Part shown: positions 1-11,329 of the stretch, piece after piece
Layout: every line of letters begins with the position of its first letter
How positions within the stretch are numbered: the stretch's first letter is position 1
DNA from: Plutella xylostella
Taxonomy: Eukaryota; Arthropoda; Insecta; Lepidoptera; Plutellidae
Direction of reading: 5' to 3'
Length of the DNA stretch: 64,000 nucleotides
NCBI RefSeq assembly: GCF_932276165.1
Contig: NC_064012.1
Location: 3,231,501-3,295,500, forward strand
The notes under the pieces: model-generated
What the model saw: only the letters and a program-made list of their open reading frames with translations
What the model was told of the DNA's origin: nothing
The model's database searches: none
Translations under genes and position numbers: made by a program

Positions 1-340
1 TGATAATAATAAATAATGATTTCTATAAAATTAGAATACGGGTTTATGTGTATCGAGTAGAACTACTCGTACTGACATGTTTTAGGAGTGTTTTAATTTT
101 CGAATTGCAATATTACACAAATCATGCATAGGTATTACATTATTGTGTGGCAACCATTAATTTGAATCAAGTATTCAATTCACAACAAATGTAATACATC
201 TATATTCTTTGAATCATTTCAACTATATCAAAAGTAGCAGTTGATAATTCACAGCCTTTGCTATAAATTGCATGGGTCAGGTATGTATCAAACAAAGTTA
301 TATATGGGCCTGCATAAACAGAGGCGAAGCGGTCTTATAC
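1..340. other. intronic or flanking sequence, no feature seen
   Basis: AT-rich unique-looking sequence. I see no coding frame, RNA gene or repeat boundary. If the acj6 assignment further right is correct, this lies in the intron downstream of the POU-IV-box exon (minus strand). Confidence 0.5.
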
Positions 341-467
341 GGGTCACTCTATATTACGAAAAACTAAGTTTCGGGTCGCGACTGTGAGAGAGTAGAGTCT
401 TATCTCGTTGTATTAATACTGATTGCACGACCTTAGTTCGTTAGTTTTTCGTCAGTATAGAGTAACC
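341..467. mobile_element. MITE, family A (terminal GGTTACTCTATACTGACG)
   Basis: About 127 bp with imperfect terminal inverted repeats. The left end GGTCACTCTATATTACG mirrors the right end, whose complement reads GGTTACTCTATACTGACG followed by AAAAACTAA. The interior matches, in reverse, the interior of the copy at 10558-10681 (a TCTCGTTGTATTA core). There is no transposase frame, so this is a non-autonomous element. No clear target duplication was found. The region to about 830 that follows has a short GC-rich stretch (467-540) with nothing recognisable. Confidence 0.7.
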
Positions 468-1660
468 CCGCGGCCCCCGTTGCAGCCTCGCTCCCAGATC
501 TCATCGTCGCCCCCAACACATCCGACCCCACAATAGCCTGAAAACGCCACACTTGTACGCCTACCTAATACTCCGACCTATACAGGATGTAACTTTATTA
601 TTGATCAACCTTATGGTATGCCAATGTGCATGGTGGCCGAAATACAGATTTCAATTAAATTAAGCTGAAAATCATTTAAAAATTCACAAAGGCACAGACG
701 CTAGTATTTTACGGCGTAGTGGTATTTATGTATAATATTGGGGAATAAATATTTCAATGGGTAAATTTTACAGATATTTCTCAGAATTCCATAATTTAAT
801 ATGTTTTTGGATTGGTTTGGTTACTGGGTGAATTTCCCGCGGCCAAAATTTGCGTGGCATCAATGAAATCGGTACTAAAAAACAAAGTTCTAATTTTCTA
901 ATATTTTTTTCCGGTTATGTGGAATAGTAATCTATATGAAGCACTAAATATTTTATCAATAGGACTAATGGATACTTTACAAAAAAATATTAAACCTCCA
1001 AATCTTTCATTGCCGTGTTTGTCCCCAGGTCATCTCGTTTTGTATTATTCTTCATTGATGAAAAAATATTGAGTGATTAGATTTAAACTTAGTTTCATTT
1101 GATACATTGATAGTTAAAGTATTGTTACGAAATACATTTATTCAAATAAATAAAGAATATAACGAACGGTAAGTGAAAATTCATGTGTCCCAGAACTACA
1201 TTTCATCGCCGTGACCTAAACATGATCAAGGATATTGTTTTATCTATGAACTTGGGTCCCCCCCTCGGTGCGCTAATCGTTTTTTACAAGTGTTGCCTAA
1301 CTACTCGACGTGGAAAGAGGTACACAGGTGTCCCCGTTTTCGCGCTATAGTGAAAATTATATTTGTTTTTGGTCACTGGACATTTTTTCTTTCATCGCCG
1401 TGGATAGATATAACTTCTATAAAATTAAGTTTGTCTTCTTGAGTAAGCATTCAAAAGAAAGCATTTTGAAAATATTCATCTTATAAAGTGTTTGTTTCTT
1501 CGAATAGTAAATACATTTTTTGTTATTTATATTTAATGGCTTGATTTTCATCGCCATGCTTTCATTTCCGTGGTTTCCGTGGCCAAAATTTGCTATGGCA
1601 ATGAAAAAAAAGTCACGGCAATGAAAAAAATTTCATCGCCATGTCTTGTAAAATAATATG

Positions 1661-1744
1661 TATTCATTGCCGTGGCCTGGTTATTCATTTCCGTGGCCAG
1701 GTTATTCATTTCCGTGGCCAGGTTATTCATTTCCGTGACATATG
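1661..1744 (+). repeat. four tandem 21-bp units
   Basis: Four head-to-tail units start at 1661, 1682, 1703 and 1724, each beginning TATTCATT and containing CCGTGGC. They are the densest part of the TTCATTGCCGTGG field. The open frames across them (plus 1672-1908, minus 1593-1826) are repeat artefacts and not genes. Confidence 0.85.
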
Positions 1745-1939
1745 TTTTCATCGCCATGGTCTGTACGATTAGGCAAATAAAAATATATTTACCATCTTTT
1801 GTAATACAGTTAATAATACCGATCACTGAAATTACCTACAGAACTTGTCAAATTACCTTTTTTTGCAGTAAGATAAAACGGGCGCGTATCGCGATGTACA
1901 AAAACTAAATGTATAATTTATCATTAATAACAATCACAA

Positions 1940-2112
1940 AATAAGTATTATTATCGTCACAGGACGAAGGTTACCGACATAGCTGTCAAAATGTGCAAGT
2001 TTAGGCAGGTAGCCGGTAGTAGCTGGATTAGGAAGGCTGAGGACCGAGTGTTGTGGCGCTCCTTGGGAGAGACATATGTCCAGCAGTGGATAATTATAGG
2101 CTGATGATGATA
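1940..2112 (+). mobile_element. RTE-type LINE, 3'-end fragment
   Basis: One plus-strand frame encodes the typical tail of an RTE-clade ORF2: a W-[LM]-R-K-A-E-D-R-V-L-W-R-S-L-G-E-T-Y-V-Q-Q-W-like string (about 2014-2092), followed by a stop and a GCTGATGATGAT tail. Established knowledge: Lepidoptera carry many 5'-truncated RTE copies ending in (ATG)n or (TGA)n. Only the last ~50 codons remain, so the copy is dead. Confidence 0.75.
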
Positions 2113-2142
2113 AAATACATTTCATATTATTATATCAATTAA

Positions 2143-2532
2143 GGAACGAAGCGTCCGTAGTCGAGCGGGCCTCAGTGATCGTAACTGATCGCTGAGGTTA
2201 AGCAACAACTGACACGGTCAGCCATTGGATGGGTGACCAATTTCAAGTGGTGCTTTTCTGGACGCTTCCGTGCTTCGGACGGCACGTTAAGCCGTGGGTC
2301 CCGGTTGCTGCTTCGGCAGCAGTCGTTAAGCCTAGTCAGAGGCCTTCGGGCGGCTTGAAAACATCTGACAGTTGGGTTGCCCACTTACCCGACAACTCTC
2401 TCAGCACAAGCTTGCTTGTGTTGGGGTCCACCAACCCGCACTTGGCCAGCGTGGTGGACTAGGCCTAAACCCTTCCTTCATTGGAAGGAGACCCGTGCCC
2501 CAGCAGTGGGGACGTAATGGGTCGTGATGATG
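2143..2532 (+). mobile_element. 5S-rRNA-derived SINE, copy 1 (complete)
   Basis: A 390-bp element flanked by an 11-bp direct repeat ATATCAATTAA (2132-2142 and 2533-2543), the mark of target-primed insertion. The 5' part (about 2180-2242) resembles arthropod 5S rRNA around the internal promoter: GAGGTTAAGCAAC followed by TTGGATGGGTGACC, equivalent to box A and box C. The 3' end GCAGTGGGGACGT...TGATGATGAT resembles the end of the RTE LINE at 2867-3254. It encodes no protein, and the open frames across it are shadows. It would be transcribed by RNA polymerase III and moved by LINE enzymes. Confidence 0.85.
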
Positions 2533-2624
2533 ATATCAATTAAAATATACTTCCATTTACCATAGAGCTCATAAAAAATTCTATCATATCACGTAATCTG
2601 TGTAAAATCCATCAACATCCACAA

Positions 2625-2780
2625 CACCATCAAAACCCCTAGCACCAAAACCTTAAGATAGGTGCGATAACAAGGAAAGCGAGGAGGAGCGGTTAAGTGC
2701 ACATGCTGCGCCCCACTTCGCTGTTGACGAACATGTGCACCTAACTGCACCTATCTTTAGGTTTTCGTGCTTTTGGTGGT
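2625..2780. mobile_element. small fold-back MITE
   Basis: The left arm ending CTTAAGATAGGTGC (to about 2665) pairs with the right arm beginning GCACCTATCTTTAGG (about 2747), and the outer CCA[CT]CAAAA stretches also mirror each other. About 156 bp, no coding capacity. It contains smaller mirrored words such as GTGCACATG / CATGTGCAC. Confidence 0.55.
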
Positions 2781-2866
2781 TTGTTCGGTGATTTGTAATT
2801 CAGCACAGATCATGTCACATCATAATATATTTTAAAATTAACAGTTCGTATACTGTATAATATTAT

Positions 2867-3254
2867 CATCATCATCATCATCATCATCATCATCTCAGCC
2901 ATAGGACGTCCACTGCTGAACATAGGCCTCCCCCAATGATTTCCACCTTGTCCGATCGGAGGCGGCCCGCATCCAGTGCTTCCCCGCGGCCGGTACGTGG
3001 TCTCCACTTGAGGACTCTTCTGCTCCACTGACCATCAGTCCTTCGAGCAATGTGTCCGGCCCACTGCCATTTCTGCCATTTGACTCGATAGGCCATGTCG
3101 GTTACTTTGGTTCTTCTACGGATCTCTTCATTTCTGATTCGATCACGTAGAGATACTCCGAGCATAGCCCTTTCCATAGCTCGCTGGGTGACTCCGAGCC
3201 TATTTAAGAGGCCTAAAGACCACGTCTCGGCACCGTAGGTCATCACTGGCAACA
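2867..3254 (-). mobile_element. RTE-type LINE, 5'-truncated insertion
   Basis: The minus strand encodes the C-terminus of an RTE reverse transcriptase (3255-2890): TYGAETWSL, then TQRAMERAMLGVSLRDRIRN, then WQWAGHIAR. It is shorter than the family by most of ORF2, and the frame degrades near the end. The 3' end carries a (CAT/ATG)n tail at 2867-2893. A 13-bp direct repeat TGTATAATATTAT flanks it (2854-2866 and 3255-3267), so this is one target-primed, 5'-truncated insertion. It cannot move on its own. Confidence 0.88.
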
Positions 3255-4144
3255 TGTATAATATTATACTTTATGAAAATATAGATGTTATACTAGGTAA
3301 GGTTAATTATATGTTGTGAACGATATTAATGTGAAATTAAACATTTCGTTTTTATAAGTTGCAATACGAACCTCATAATACTACTTAAAGAATTCCATAC
3401 TACATTCTTTATTATTTTATACATACTGTCGTTCTTTCTTTCGTTTCAATATCTATCCAAATATTTCTACCATACATAATCTGTCTAAGTTTGCGTTTCC
3501 CTCACAGTTTTTTTTTTATTGCATTGGATTGATTCTTTCATATCCATAGCACAGTTCTTTCATTGCCGTGGACGTTAGTTTCATTGCCGTGGATGTTTTT
3601 TTCATTGCCGTGGACGCTTATTTCATTTCCGTGAACGCATGTGTCATCGCCGTGGCACGAAATTTTTGATCATCTGTATCTCGTTAAGTTTTTAACTTAT
3701 CTGATAGCCATTAAGTAAGAACACTAACATTAACAAAAACTTTAATAAAAGCGCTTTTTCAATATAAAAAACCTAAAGATAAAAAAGTCCACGGAAATGA
3801 AGATTTTTTAGGACTTGTTGAAATCCACCCTACTGATAAAACTGCACCCTTTTTATATAAGTACAGCGGCAGCGTGTACCTACATCTGCTAGCATCCATA
3901 CAGGGGTAAAAGCCTGACTACCAAGGTGGCACGTGCCTAAAATACTAATGCCCAAGTGTACCGTACGCCAAGTAATAAAGCAGGTATCACCATTTTAGAA
4001 ACTGGCAGCCGTCGTTTCATAGTGTTTTGACAATTTCAGATAAACAGGTGTATTACAAAAATATCAAAAAACCTGCATAGAATAGAAAGGAATATAAATA
4101 AGTAGTGTATTTTCTTTCTACAATGTACAGTTACAAACTAGTGA

Positions 4145-4531
4145 AGCGTCCGTAGTCGAGCGGGCCTCAGTGATCGTAACTGATCGCTGAGGTTAAGCAA
4201 CAACTGACACGGTCAGTCATTGGATGGGTGACCAATTTCAAGTGGTGCTTTTCTGGACGCTTCCGTGCTTCGGACGGCACGTTAAGCCGTGGGTCCCGGT
4301 TGCTGCTTCGGCAGCAGTCGTTAAGCCTAGTCAGAGGCCTTCGGGCGGCTTGAAAACATCTGACAGTCGGGGTTGCCCACTTACCCGACAACTCTCTCAG
4401 CACAAGCTTGCTTGTGTTGGGGTCCACCAACCCGCACTTGGCCAGCGTGGTGGACTAGGCCTAAACCCTTCCTTCATTGGAAGGAGACCCGTGCCCCAGC
4501 AGTGGGGACGTAATGGGTCGTGATGATGATG
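4145..4531 (+). mobile_element. 5S-rRNA-derived SINE, copy 2 (complete)
   Basis: Nearly identical to copy 1 at 2143-2532; the visible differences are a few single bases. It is flanked by its own 10-bp target duplication AAACTAGTGA (4135-4144 and 4532-4541). It has the same 5S-like promoter region and the same TGATGATGAT tail. The high identity with independent target sites indicates two recent insertions rather than a local duplication. The gap before it (3804-4134) holds no recognisable feature. Confidence 0.87.
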
Positions 4532-4541
4532 AAACTAGTGA

Positions 4542-7500
4542 CCAGAGCCTCACTTATAAGTTAAAAGAAATATGTGCCAGTGCCTGACCTGTTCCCTTAT
4601 TCAATATAACCGCTAGATTGTACTGTCGATGAAGGTATTAGAATATCATTGTTTCTAACCCAAATGAAGACAAAAAAGTACGCACCCGACCACTATTCAG
4701 TCAGTAGGTAGCTATTTTAGCAGTCCCAATATAGAAATCGGGTTGAAAGTATTGGAACATTGATACTCTGACATGGCCTAAATAGATTATTTTTCTCTCA
4801 CGTATAAGAATAACAAATATTTAGGTTGTGACCTGCCTCAGTTACAGTCAGATACTAGGTCGCCTAGAATCAATTTTTGTTTAATAAAGAGTTGGATGTA
4901 GTAGCTGTTTAAATGTCAGCGATAGATCTACTAGTTAATCTTACGTTGAGCCGCCGAATCATCAGCAATATTCAAACCTACATACATTTCACACGTAACA
5001 CAAGAAACTAAAACGAATTAATAAAAAATTATATTATGACAAAATGATAATAAGATGTCTCATGTCACGAATAGACGGTGCCAATGCAAATGACGTTGTT
5101 AATTTTAATTAAATCATAGGTAACAAACTTTTGTAACGAAAAAAGTAAATTCTATTTCATTACGAATCACGAACAAATTCGTAATAACCGGTTGTAATTT
5201 CGATGAAAACCGCAAGTGGGTACGACACAGGTGCCCGGCGGCGTAATGTTCAAATAATTTGTACCATCACGCGAGGCCGCCCCTCTAGATGCGTATGTCA
5301 CAAACACAGGGGATCATACGATTCCATCCTATCTGTCATTTCACTGTCCTAGTGATGGGACAGAACCCGAACTTCCACCTATCGATAGACAGTTCACCAT
5401 TTGCATGAGATTATATTTTATATATTATATTATAATATCATGATAAACGCTTGTCGGTAACGTTTGCTACGTATAAAACTCAAAAGCCAAAATTTTACAG
5501 GATCGCACTAACGATTTTATCAAGTCGATCCTGAAATGTCGAATTGCAAACTTTTATTTCCTGTTTGGTGCTTGTAAGTATTACGAAGTACTGAGTTTAA
5601 GATTGTGTTTCTCAAACAAGTTTGTCGTGGTTCCTTTGTTAATATTTATATTAAACTTGGTAGAGATCAAACTTGGTGGATACTACTGGATACCAGGTTA
5701 TTATTTTTGTCTGGAATAATTGCTCGATTCTTCACTCACTATCAATATGCTGATACATCAAATATTATAATACATATTGACATAGAAAGCTACTGATATT
5801 ATATCAATTTCAATAATTTATTTGTTTTAAAACAATTCTTTTAATATTTTAATTTTCGTTTTATCTGATTATTTCAAGAGATAAGACATAAACGACATTA
5901 TAATATCGACATCGATAATACACTACTACCCTATCTTCACGCCCAGTAGGACAGCAAGTGTGTATTAAATAAATTATATTCTGTTAATAGTGATTTGTAT
6001 CACAACGTTATGATTTGAACAAGTGGCCAAATATTCTACGGTTGGCCCCCTTCTGTATGGATACGTTTGTATAGGGGTAGCCGTGGAGACGACCTCGTCA
6101 GACTAAATGTGTGTGCCCTTTCAATAAATCATACAATCGCTTCAAATTTTAAACAATTATTTTCGCATTATTAAAAAGGAAGGTAATTTTTTATATGCTT
6201 TTTTCTTTGTTTATTTTCACTACTATGTATTAATTTATAAATATTGAAATTCATATTAAACAGAAAATTGACAATTGCGTAGTTGCTTGTAAATATAAGT
6301 TAGGATAAATAATTAACTTACTTTGATTATTAATATAGGTAATTATTTTAAAACTTAAAGATCCATCCATGCATGGCGCATGAATCGCATGATGTTTTAC
6401 GTATGAGTGCATTTTTCCAACTTGGGTCAAATCCTTCGTCCCAGTTGAGAACGACTTCGATTGATATTATAATGTAAGCGCAATTTGATGGCTTGTACGT
6501 ATATGAGTATAAACGCATTATGTCGACTACTCCACTGATGTGTTGTGACTACGACTCAGCCCGATTAGGGGTCAGTCGGTACCTTTGATGTTCTGAGTGC
6601 CATCTTTCGGTGTTCGTATAATCTGTAGGTTAATAAAATGATGAGTAAGTGGTGTTTTTATGGTAAGTACCTATATGGTATTAATGTTTTGTACTAATGT
6701 GATTTTCATAAACTTGTTGGGCAACTGTAAATTTTATTATGAATAACTAACTACGAGTACATAACTATTATGAATGACTTACAAAATAAATAATTTTACT
6801 GGCTCAATTTTATAAAAACCACTACTTATCAATCAATTGCGGCAACATTTTTTTTTATTAGCATTTAGTTGCAGTAGGTTGACTAACACTGCTTCACGAG
6901 AATTATATAAAATTGACATAATATAAAATTGACATAGATAACATAAAAATAACCTTTGGGGCTATAATCAAACCAACTATCAGTAGCAATTAAACAGAAG
7001 TCCGGAGGTACGGGTAGTAAAACTGCACCGATAATGTAATCACTTTATGATCAAACCCACAGAAGCTGGTAATAGAAAAAAACTGTGTAACTATTAGCAA
7101 TTAACTAGTTTTATGGGTGTTTAAATCAATATTTGACACATTTATCAGCTGGCATGGTAAGGCCTTAGAAAGTTTTGACCTATTATCCTAAATTTTATTT
7201 AAGCATTAAACAGGCTTTATGCCGTGTCTATATTCATTTCATGCAAACATAGGTCCCATATGGGAGTTGCTACAATTGTCGGGACAGTAAATGTACTAGT
7301 GGGTATAAAAAACGACTGTATTATTATATACGCTCCCTAGTGTACTGATAGTTGCGCAGTTTTAGAGCTCACGGCGAAATGGGGTTGGCTTCGAAAGGGG
7401 GATTCACTTGTTCGCTGTCTGTCTGTCTGTCAAAGATTGTGAAGTGCCGCTACTACTCGTAATGATATTGGTGTTTCCGATTAGCATTGAGCGGCCATAT

Positions 7501-9680
7501 GGATATTGATGCAGGTGAGCAATAAAAAAGCCTATAGCCATTACCTGTCTTTTAAATATAATTTTAATTATTTTATGGTCAGTATATTCCAGTTCTATTG
7601 TTAACTAAAATGTTAAGAAGCATAATAATCATAGCACCAACTTAAATGTGTACCAAGTACGTTCTAAACCTACAAATTTATTTCAAATCATTCCGTCCCT
7701 TCAGAAACCAATACCATACGATACTTAATCAAATTTTCGTCTTAACAAACGAAATAAAATAAAATAAAAAAACCGCCCAGCCTCCCCTCAGCCCATATTT
7801 ACCGATTACGAACAAGTGAAGCGGCCCCAAAATAGTAGTAACACGGCGTATTTGGGTTCCGTACGCAATAAAACAAGACATTAAAGAAAACTCAAAGAGG
7901 GTTCTTCGGAAATCGCGGAGTTACCAACAAGCCGACAATACGAGTAGTTGGGACTCCGTGTCACGTGTTATGTGGGTAGAGTTGGCAGCTTAGAATTTAT
8001 TAACAATATGTTTTAACAGATATTTCCGCTAACTTTAGGTGGTTATTATCTTATTTAATATTATTAACCTTAACTCTGGGTAAACTCTTAATTTGAGATT
8101 TTTACGGTGACAAATTGCAAATATTACTTTGATCAGTAGGACTTTACTAGTACCTATTAGTAGTAGACTAAAATGATTTAAGTAAGTAGTTACGTTAATT
8201 TGCACAGCTACAATCCAGATCAAAGTTACACGAAAAGTTACTTTATAAAATCCGCCTATGCATTTCGCTGGCCCTGAAAATATTGAAGTGAGAAAATAAA
8301 ATGCTGACATTGTCCATTAAAATTGATTCCGTCAGTTTTGTGAGTGCACCATTAAATATGTAGAAGTTGAAAAAGTAATACAAAACTGTTGCCTATTCGC
8401 ACATTTCCATCTGGATTAAAACAATGTTTTGTAGTATTTTTAAGTTGAACTATGAATGTGCTTTTTCGACGAATGTGTGAAGTATAGAGAAAGCTTTTAC
8501 CGAAATATCTATTATGGACTTTTATCGAAACTACGTTGGAACTTTAGTGGAAGAATAGTTGGATGTCGATAAGGAAAGCTAAGTGGGAGTCCAAACCAAG
8601 TAAAATATCACAACTGTGTAATATAGCCTTAGCATTCAGAAAGTAGGACTATGGACATTCCCTTAGGTAAGTATAAGATATAATATGAAACGGCACCCCT
8701 TCCATCTCACTTCTGCAAGAACCTAATGTATTTCACCACAACCTTCCTATTCTTTGGTCTCCATTAACTACAACAATGCATAATATTACCTCCTTTACAG
8801 GCTCAATATTTTCTAGTTCCAGTTGCCACTAGAGTTTCTACCCTCTAGATAAGACTAATTCTCTTGGGACTGAACCCAACCCCAGTACCTTCGTAAAAAT
8901 GCTCCCAATATATCGTCCGTCGCGCGAAAACACATTCCGAATAGAGCGGATCGAATCTTCGCCAGAGTGAGCGGTTTGCGTACTAGTTGAGTTTAAGGTG
9001 TTAAGAAAAACAGTATTTCAATACTTTTTATAAAATAAAATACAACCTGTAGTGTTTTTTTTTGGCAAGTAGTAGTACTACCGAAAGTCGTAGAAAAAAA
9101 GTAGTTCAGACTGTCACCCTGAGTCACGTCCTTTCGGCTTAGTAAGCCACTTGCAAAAACCTATGTGTTTTAAAGTACATACAGTATGCTTAAATAAGAA
9201 CTGCGTTCATCTTTTACAGATCAGTCAAAAGACTGAAACACAAAGTGCATCGATACTACAGACATCACTAGTCGCATCGAAGCGAGGAGTTGAAGATTTC
9301 CATGTAAAAGTCAAATTTATGTAATATTATATTATTATTATTATTTATTGAAGTTCCCTGCGACGGGAAGATATTGGTGATGTTATAGGACGATACACTT
9401 TAGTTTTATTCGAGTTAAATTCGATTGATATGATTTGCTAGAGTTGTATACTTTCGAATGGTTCGTTGGGGTTCCCGTTTTGATAATATTTTCTTTTATG
9501 AAGAGTAGGGGGAGTTTTGTACTTTTGTAGCGTGTTTGTACCTTGTACACGAATTAGGAGAAAGTTTTATAAAATTATAATATACCTACAATTATAACGA
9601 TGATAAAGGTTAAGAACATTTCTGAAAACGAATTTCAAAACGACGATTCTGACATGAATTTTCCGACTGAAGTAAAAGGT
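4542..9680. other. long non-coding stretch, probably intronic
   Basis: About 5.1 kb without a supportable gene. Small items are a (CTGT)n run near 7418-7434, a (TTA)n run near 9335, and AT-rich unique sequence. The open frames at 5605-5796 and 8310-8035 have no recognisable family and look like chance. I looked here for the next acj6 exons (between the POU-IV box and the POU domain) and did not find them. Confidence 0.5.
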
Positions 9681-9683
9681 TAA

Positions 9684-9726
9684 AGTCTTGTTCGTTAGTT
9701 CTTTGTAAAGCTAGAGTAACCGCGTA
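9684..9726. mobile_element. fragment of MITE family A
   Basis: A short remnant, GTTCGTTAGTTCTTTG then TAGAGTAACC, matching the right terminus of the family A copy at 341-467. The partner terminus is not apparent. Confidence 0.4.
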
Positions 9727-10077
9727 GAGCTAAGATTATCCGCATTAACGGTCCACAGTCTAATTTGTAGGTTATGCCTCGAATACCGACTCGGGATATC
9801 CCAGTCAACCAGTTCTGAGTAGTGCATGAATAATGCAGACGACTTAGCACTTTCTTTGTCGTATAACGGCTATTTTTGTCACATTGCCAATGCTGGTGAG
9901 AATGGGATTTACATTTAATTAGGTACTAAAGGTCTTCTATGGTACTAATGCTAATTTTTGTTACACTTAAGTGTAACAAAACTACTGGCTAAATGGTTGG
10001 TTAAAAAAATATGAAAAAAATCATGGGTACATAATGATAAATTAAATGGAAAACTATCTCAGGTAAGTAGACTTGTA

Positions 10078-10122
10078 CGGAACCGTCAGTGCGCGAGTCT
10101 AACTCGCACTTGGTCGGCTTTT
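10078..10122 (-). repeat. fragment of a common dispersed repeat (GGCCAAGTGCGAGT type)
   Basis: Read on the minus strand it contains CCAAGTGCGAGTTAGACTCG followed by GGTTCCGTAC. A second piece is at 55435-55474 on the plus strand. From memory this word is widespread in lepidopteran genomes as the end of an interspersed repeat. I cannot assign its class. Confidence 0.5.
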
Positions 10123-10188
10123 TAACCTAGAGTGATCTCATAAAAGTAGCGGTTTTTTTCGTTAGCAAGAGTGATATCCCTAAAGTAC

Positions 10189-10356
10189 CTGGTGCGGCCT
10201 GGCGTTGTGGCTCGGAGGCGGGTGGTGGTACACCATGTCGTGCTTGAGCTGCGGCAGCGCGGGCCCCGGCTGCGGGCTCTGGTGCTTGCTGGCCTCCACT
10301 GACGCCAGCACCTCCGCTCTGCTCAGCAGCCCGTCGTTTATGTTGAAGATGTCCCC
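10189..10356 (-). CDS. acj6: acj6 coding exon carrying the POU-IV box
   Basis: A 168-bp, 56-codon exon in phase 0 at both ends. The minus strand shows an AG acceptor (CCCGCAG) before 10356 and a GT donor (GTACTT) after 10189. The peptide begins GDIFNINDGLLSRAEV, matching the POU-IV box of the Brn-3/Unc-86/Acj6 family (fly: GDIFAGINDGILSRAEAL, from memory). It continues through a His/Pro/Gln-rich linker with QLKHDMVYHH, also fly-like. Acj6 is a nuclear transcription factor that helps choose odorant receptors and neuronal wiring. The POU-specific domain and homeodomain must follow in exons beyond the left edge. Base composition is far richer in GC than the surroundings, as expected for an exon. 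The box ends VLASVEA where family members usually have ALAAVDI. The donor and acceptor are not consensus-strong, but phase, homology and order with the two other exons make the call firm. Confidence 0.93.
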
Positions 10357-10409
10357 CTGCGGGTAACCCGACTACGTTAAATGATTTGAATTCGAGGCCT
10401 GGAGTGTTA

Positions 10410-10557
10410 CCCCCTTATTCGTAGAAAAGTTATAGGACGTTTTAGCTATTGAACTGTTTCGTCCCTCTCTGTCAAAGAACCATTGATTCTGAGTTAGAGA
10501 GGAACAAAACAGTTCAATAGCTAAAACGTCCCTTAAACTTTTCTATGAATAAAGGGG
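10410..10557. mobile_element. fold-back MITE, family B (PIF/Harbinger-like)
   Basis: 148 bp, almost entirely palindromic. The ends CCCCCTTATTCGTAGAAAAG and the mirrored CTTTTCTATGAATAAAGGGG are joined through arms containing GGACGTTTTAGCTATTGAAC. It is flanked by TTA on both sides (10407-10409 and 10558-10560), matching the 3-bp TWA target duplication of PIF/Harbinger elements. Related copies lie at 25234 and 25359. The right TTA is also part of the adjoining family A element, so this copy probably inserted into the end of that one. Confidence 0.82.
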
Positions 10558-10681
10558 TTACTCTCTATACTGACGAAAAATTAACGAACGGGGGCTGTCG
10601 TGCAATCAGCGTAATACAACGAGATAGAGTCGTGGAGATAGAGCTCTCCGAAACTTAGTTTTTCGTCATCTAGAGTGGAAC
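10558..10681. mobile_element. MITE, family A, copy 2
   Basis: It starts (GG)TTACTCTCTATACTGACG, and its other end CTTAGTTTTTCGTCATCTAGAG mirrors it. The interior matches the copy at 341-467 in reverse orientation. It has no coding capacity. Its left end abuts, and shares TTA with, the family B element. Confidence 0.72.
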
Positions 10682-11329
10682 ACAGAGTGGCTGCAAGCTG
10701 TTATCGACGTAGATGAACGTTGCGATAAATACGGCACTGTGATTGGTGGAGCGCGCGTCAAACCAGTCGCATCGTAAAGATACGCATGTTTGTCCACGTC
10801 TATAACGCACCCGTGCAGCGGTGTCTGCTGTGTATTGTTCACTGTGAATTTTTTACTGTTTTGTGCCGTAGAAAATGAAATGTAAGTGTAACTTACACAG
10901 TAAGTGCTCTGTCTTTATGCGACTCTACAAAGCTATATTGAATAAAATATAAAGCAATCATACATACAACGTCACCCTTGAATATAGAATACAAGTGCGG
11001 CGTATAATTTGTTGCCAGTAAAATCAATATAATTAATAGGCACTTAAATGCAACTGCTGTGAAAATTTAACTACCTACTTAATAGTTCTATTAGTGTCGC
11101 TTTCAAACGAAATTCAGGTTAAACTTAAACAGACTTTACAGACTTTACAAGATGCCTTAAAATGGCGATAGTGCAAAAGTTAATGCGGAGAGCCTGCCTT
11201 CCCACGGCAGTGAGCTACATTATTTACGCGCTCTGAAAACCGATCGGTGAAAGTGAGTGCCAATATCATTTATTGTAAGACACGACAAGAATGAAATCCA
11301 ACAAATTAGAGCGAGCCGAGTTCCGAGTA

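Larger units (their letters stand above)
836..3803. repeat. field of dispersed TTCATTGCCGTGG motifs
   Basis: A 13-14 nt motif, TTCAT(T/C)GCCGTGG or the variant TTCATTTCCGTGG, recurs about 18 times over 3 kb in both orientations. Examples are 1006-1017, 1201-1213, 1391-1403, 1545-1558, 1561-1584, 1595-1643 (inverted copies), 1661-1759, 3557-3656 (five copies) and 3787-3803 (inverted). The field is interrupted between about 1930 and 3255 by LINE and SINE insertions that lack the motif. Repeated short motifs of this kind resemble subterminal transposase-binding sites, so I infer a decayed DNA element. Its ends are not located. Confidence 0.6.

Noticed and set aside
1661..1744. Four regularly spaced 21-bp repeats, as in a CRISPR-like array
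   Set aside because: The units are contiguous with no spacers, in a eukaryotic genome, and belong to a larger motif field. No CRISPR features.
2229..2462. Recurring plus/minus open frames of about 70-100 codons at 2172-2462, 4167-4523 and 24635-24883
   Set aside because: They are the same frame in three copies of the 5S SINE, which is non-coding. Similarity between them reflects the repeat, not a gene family.
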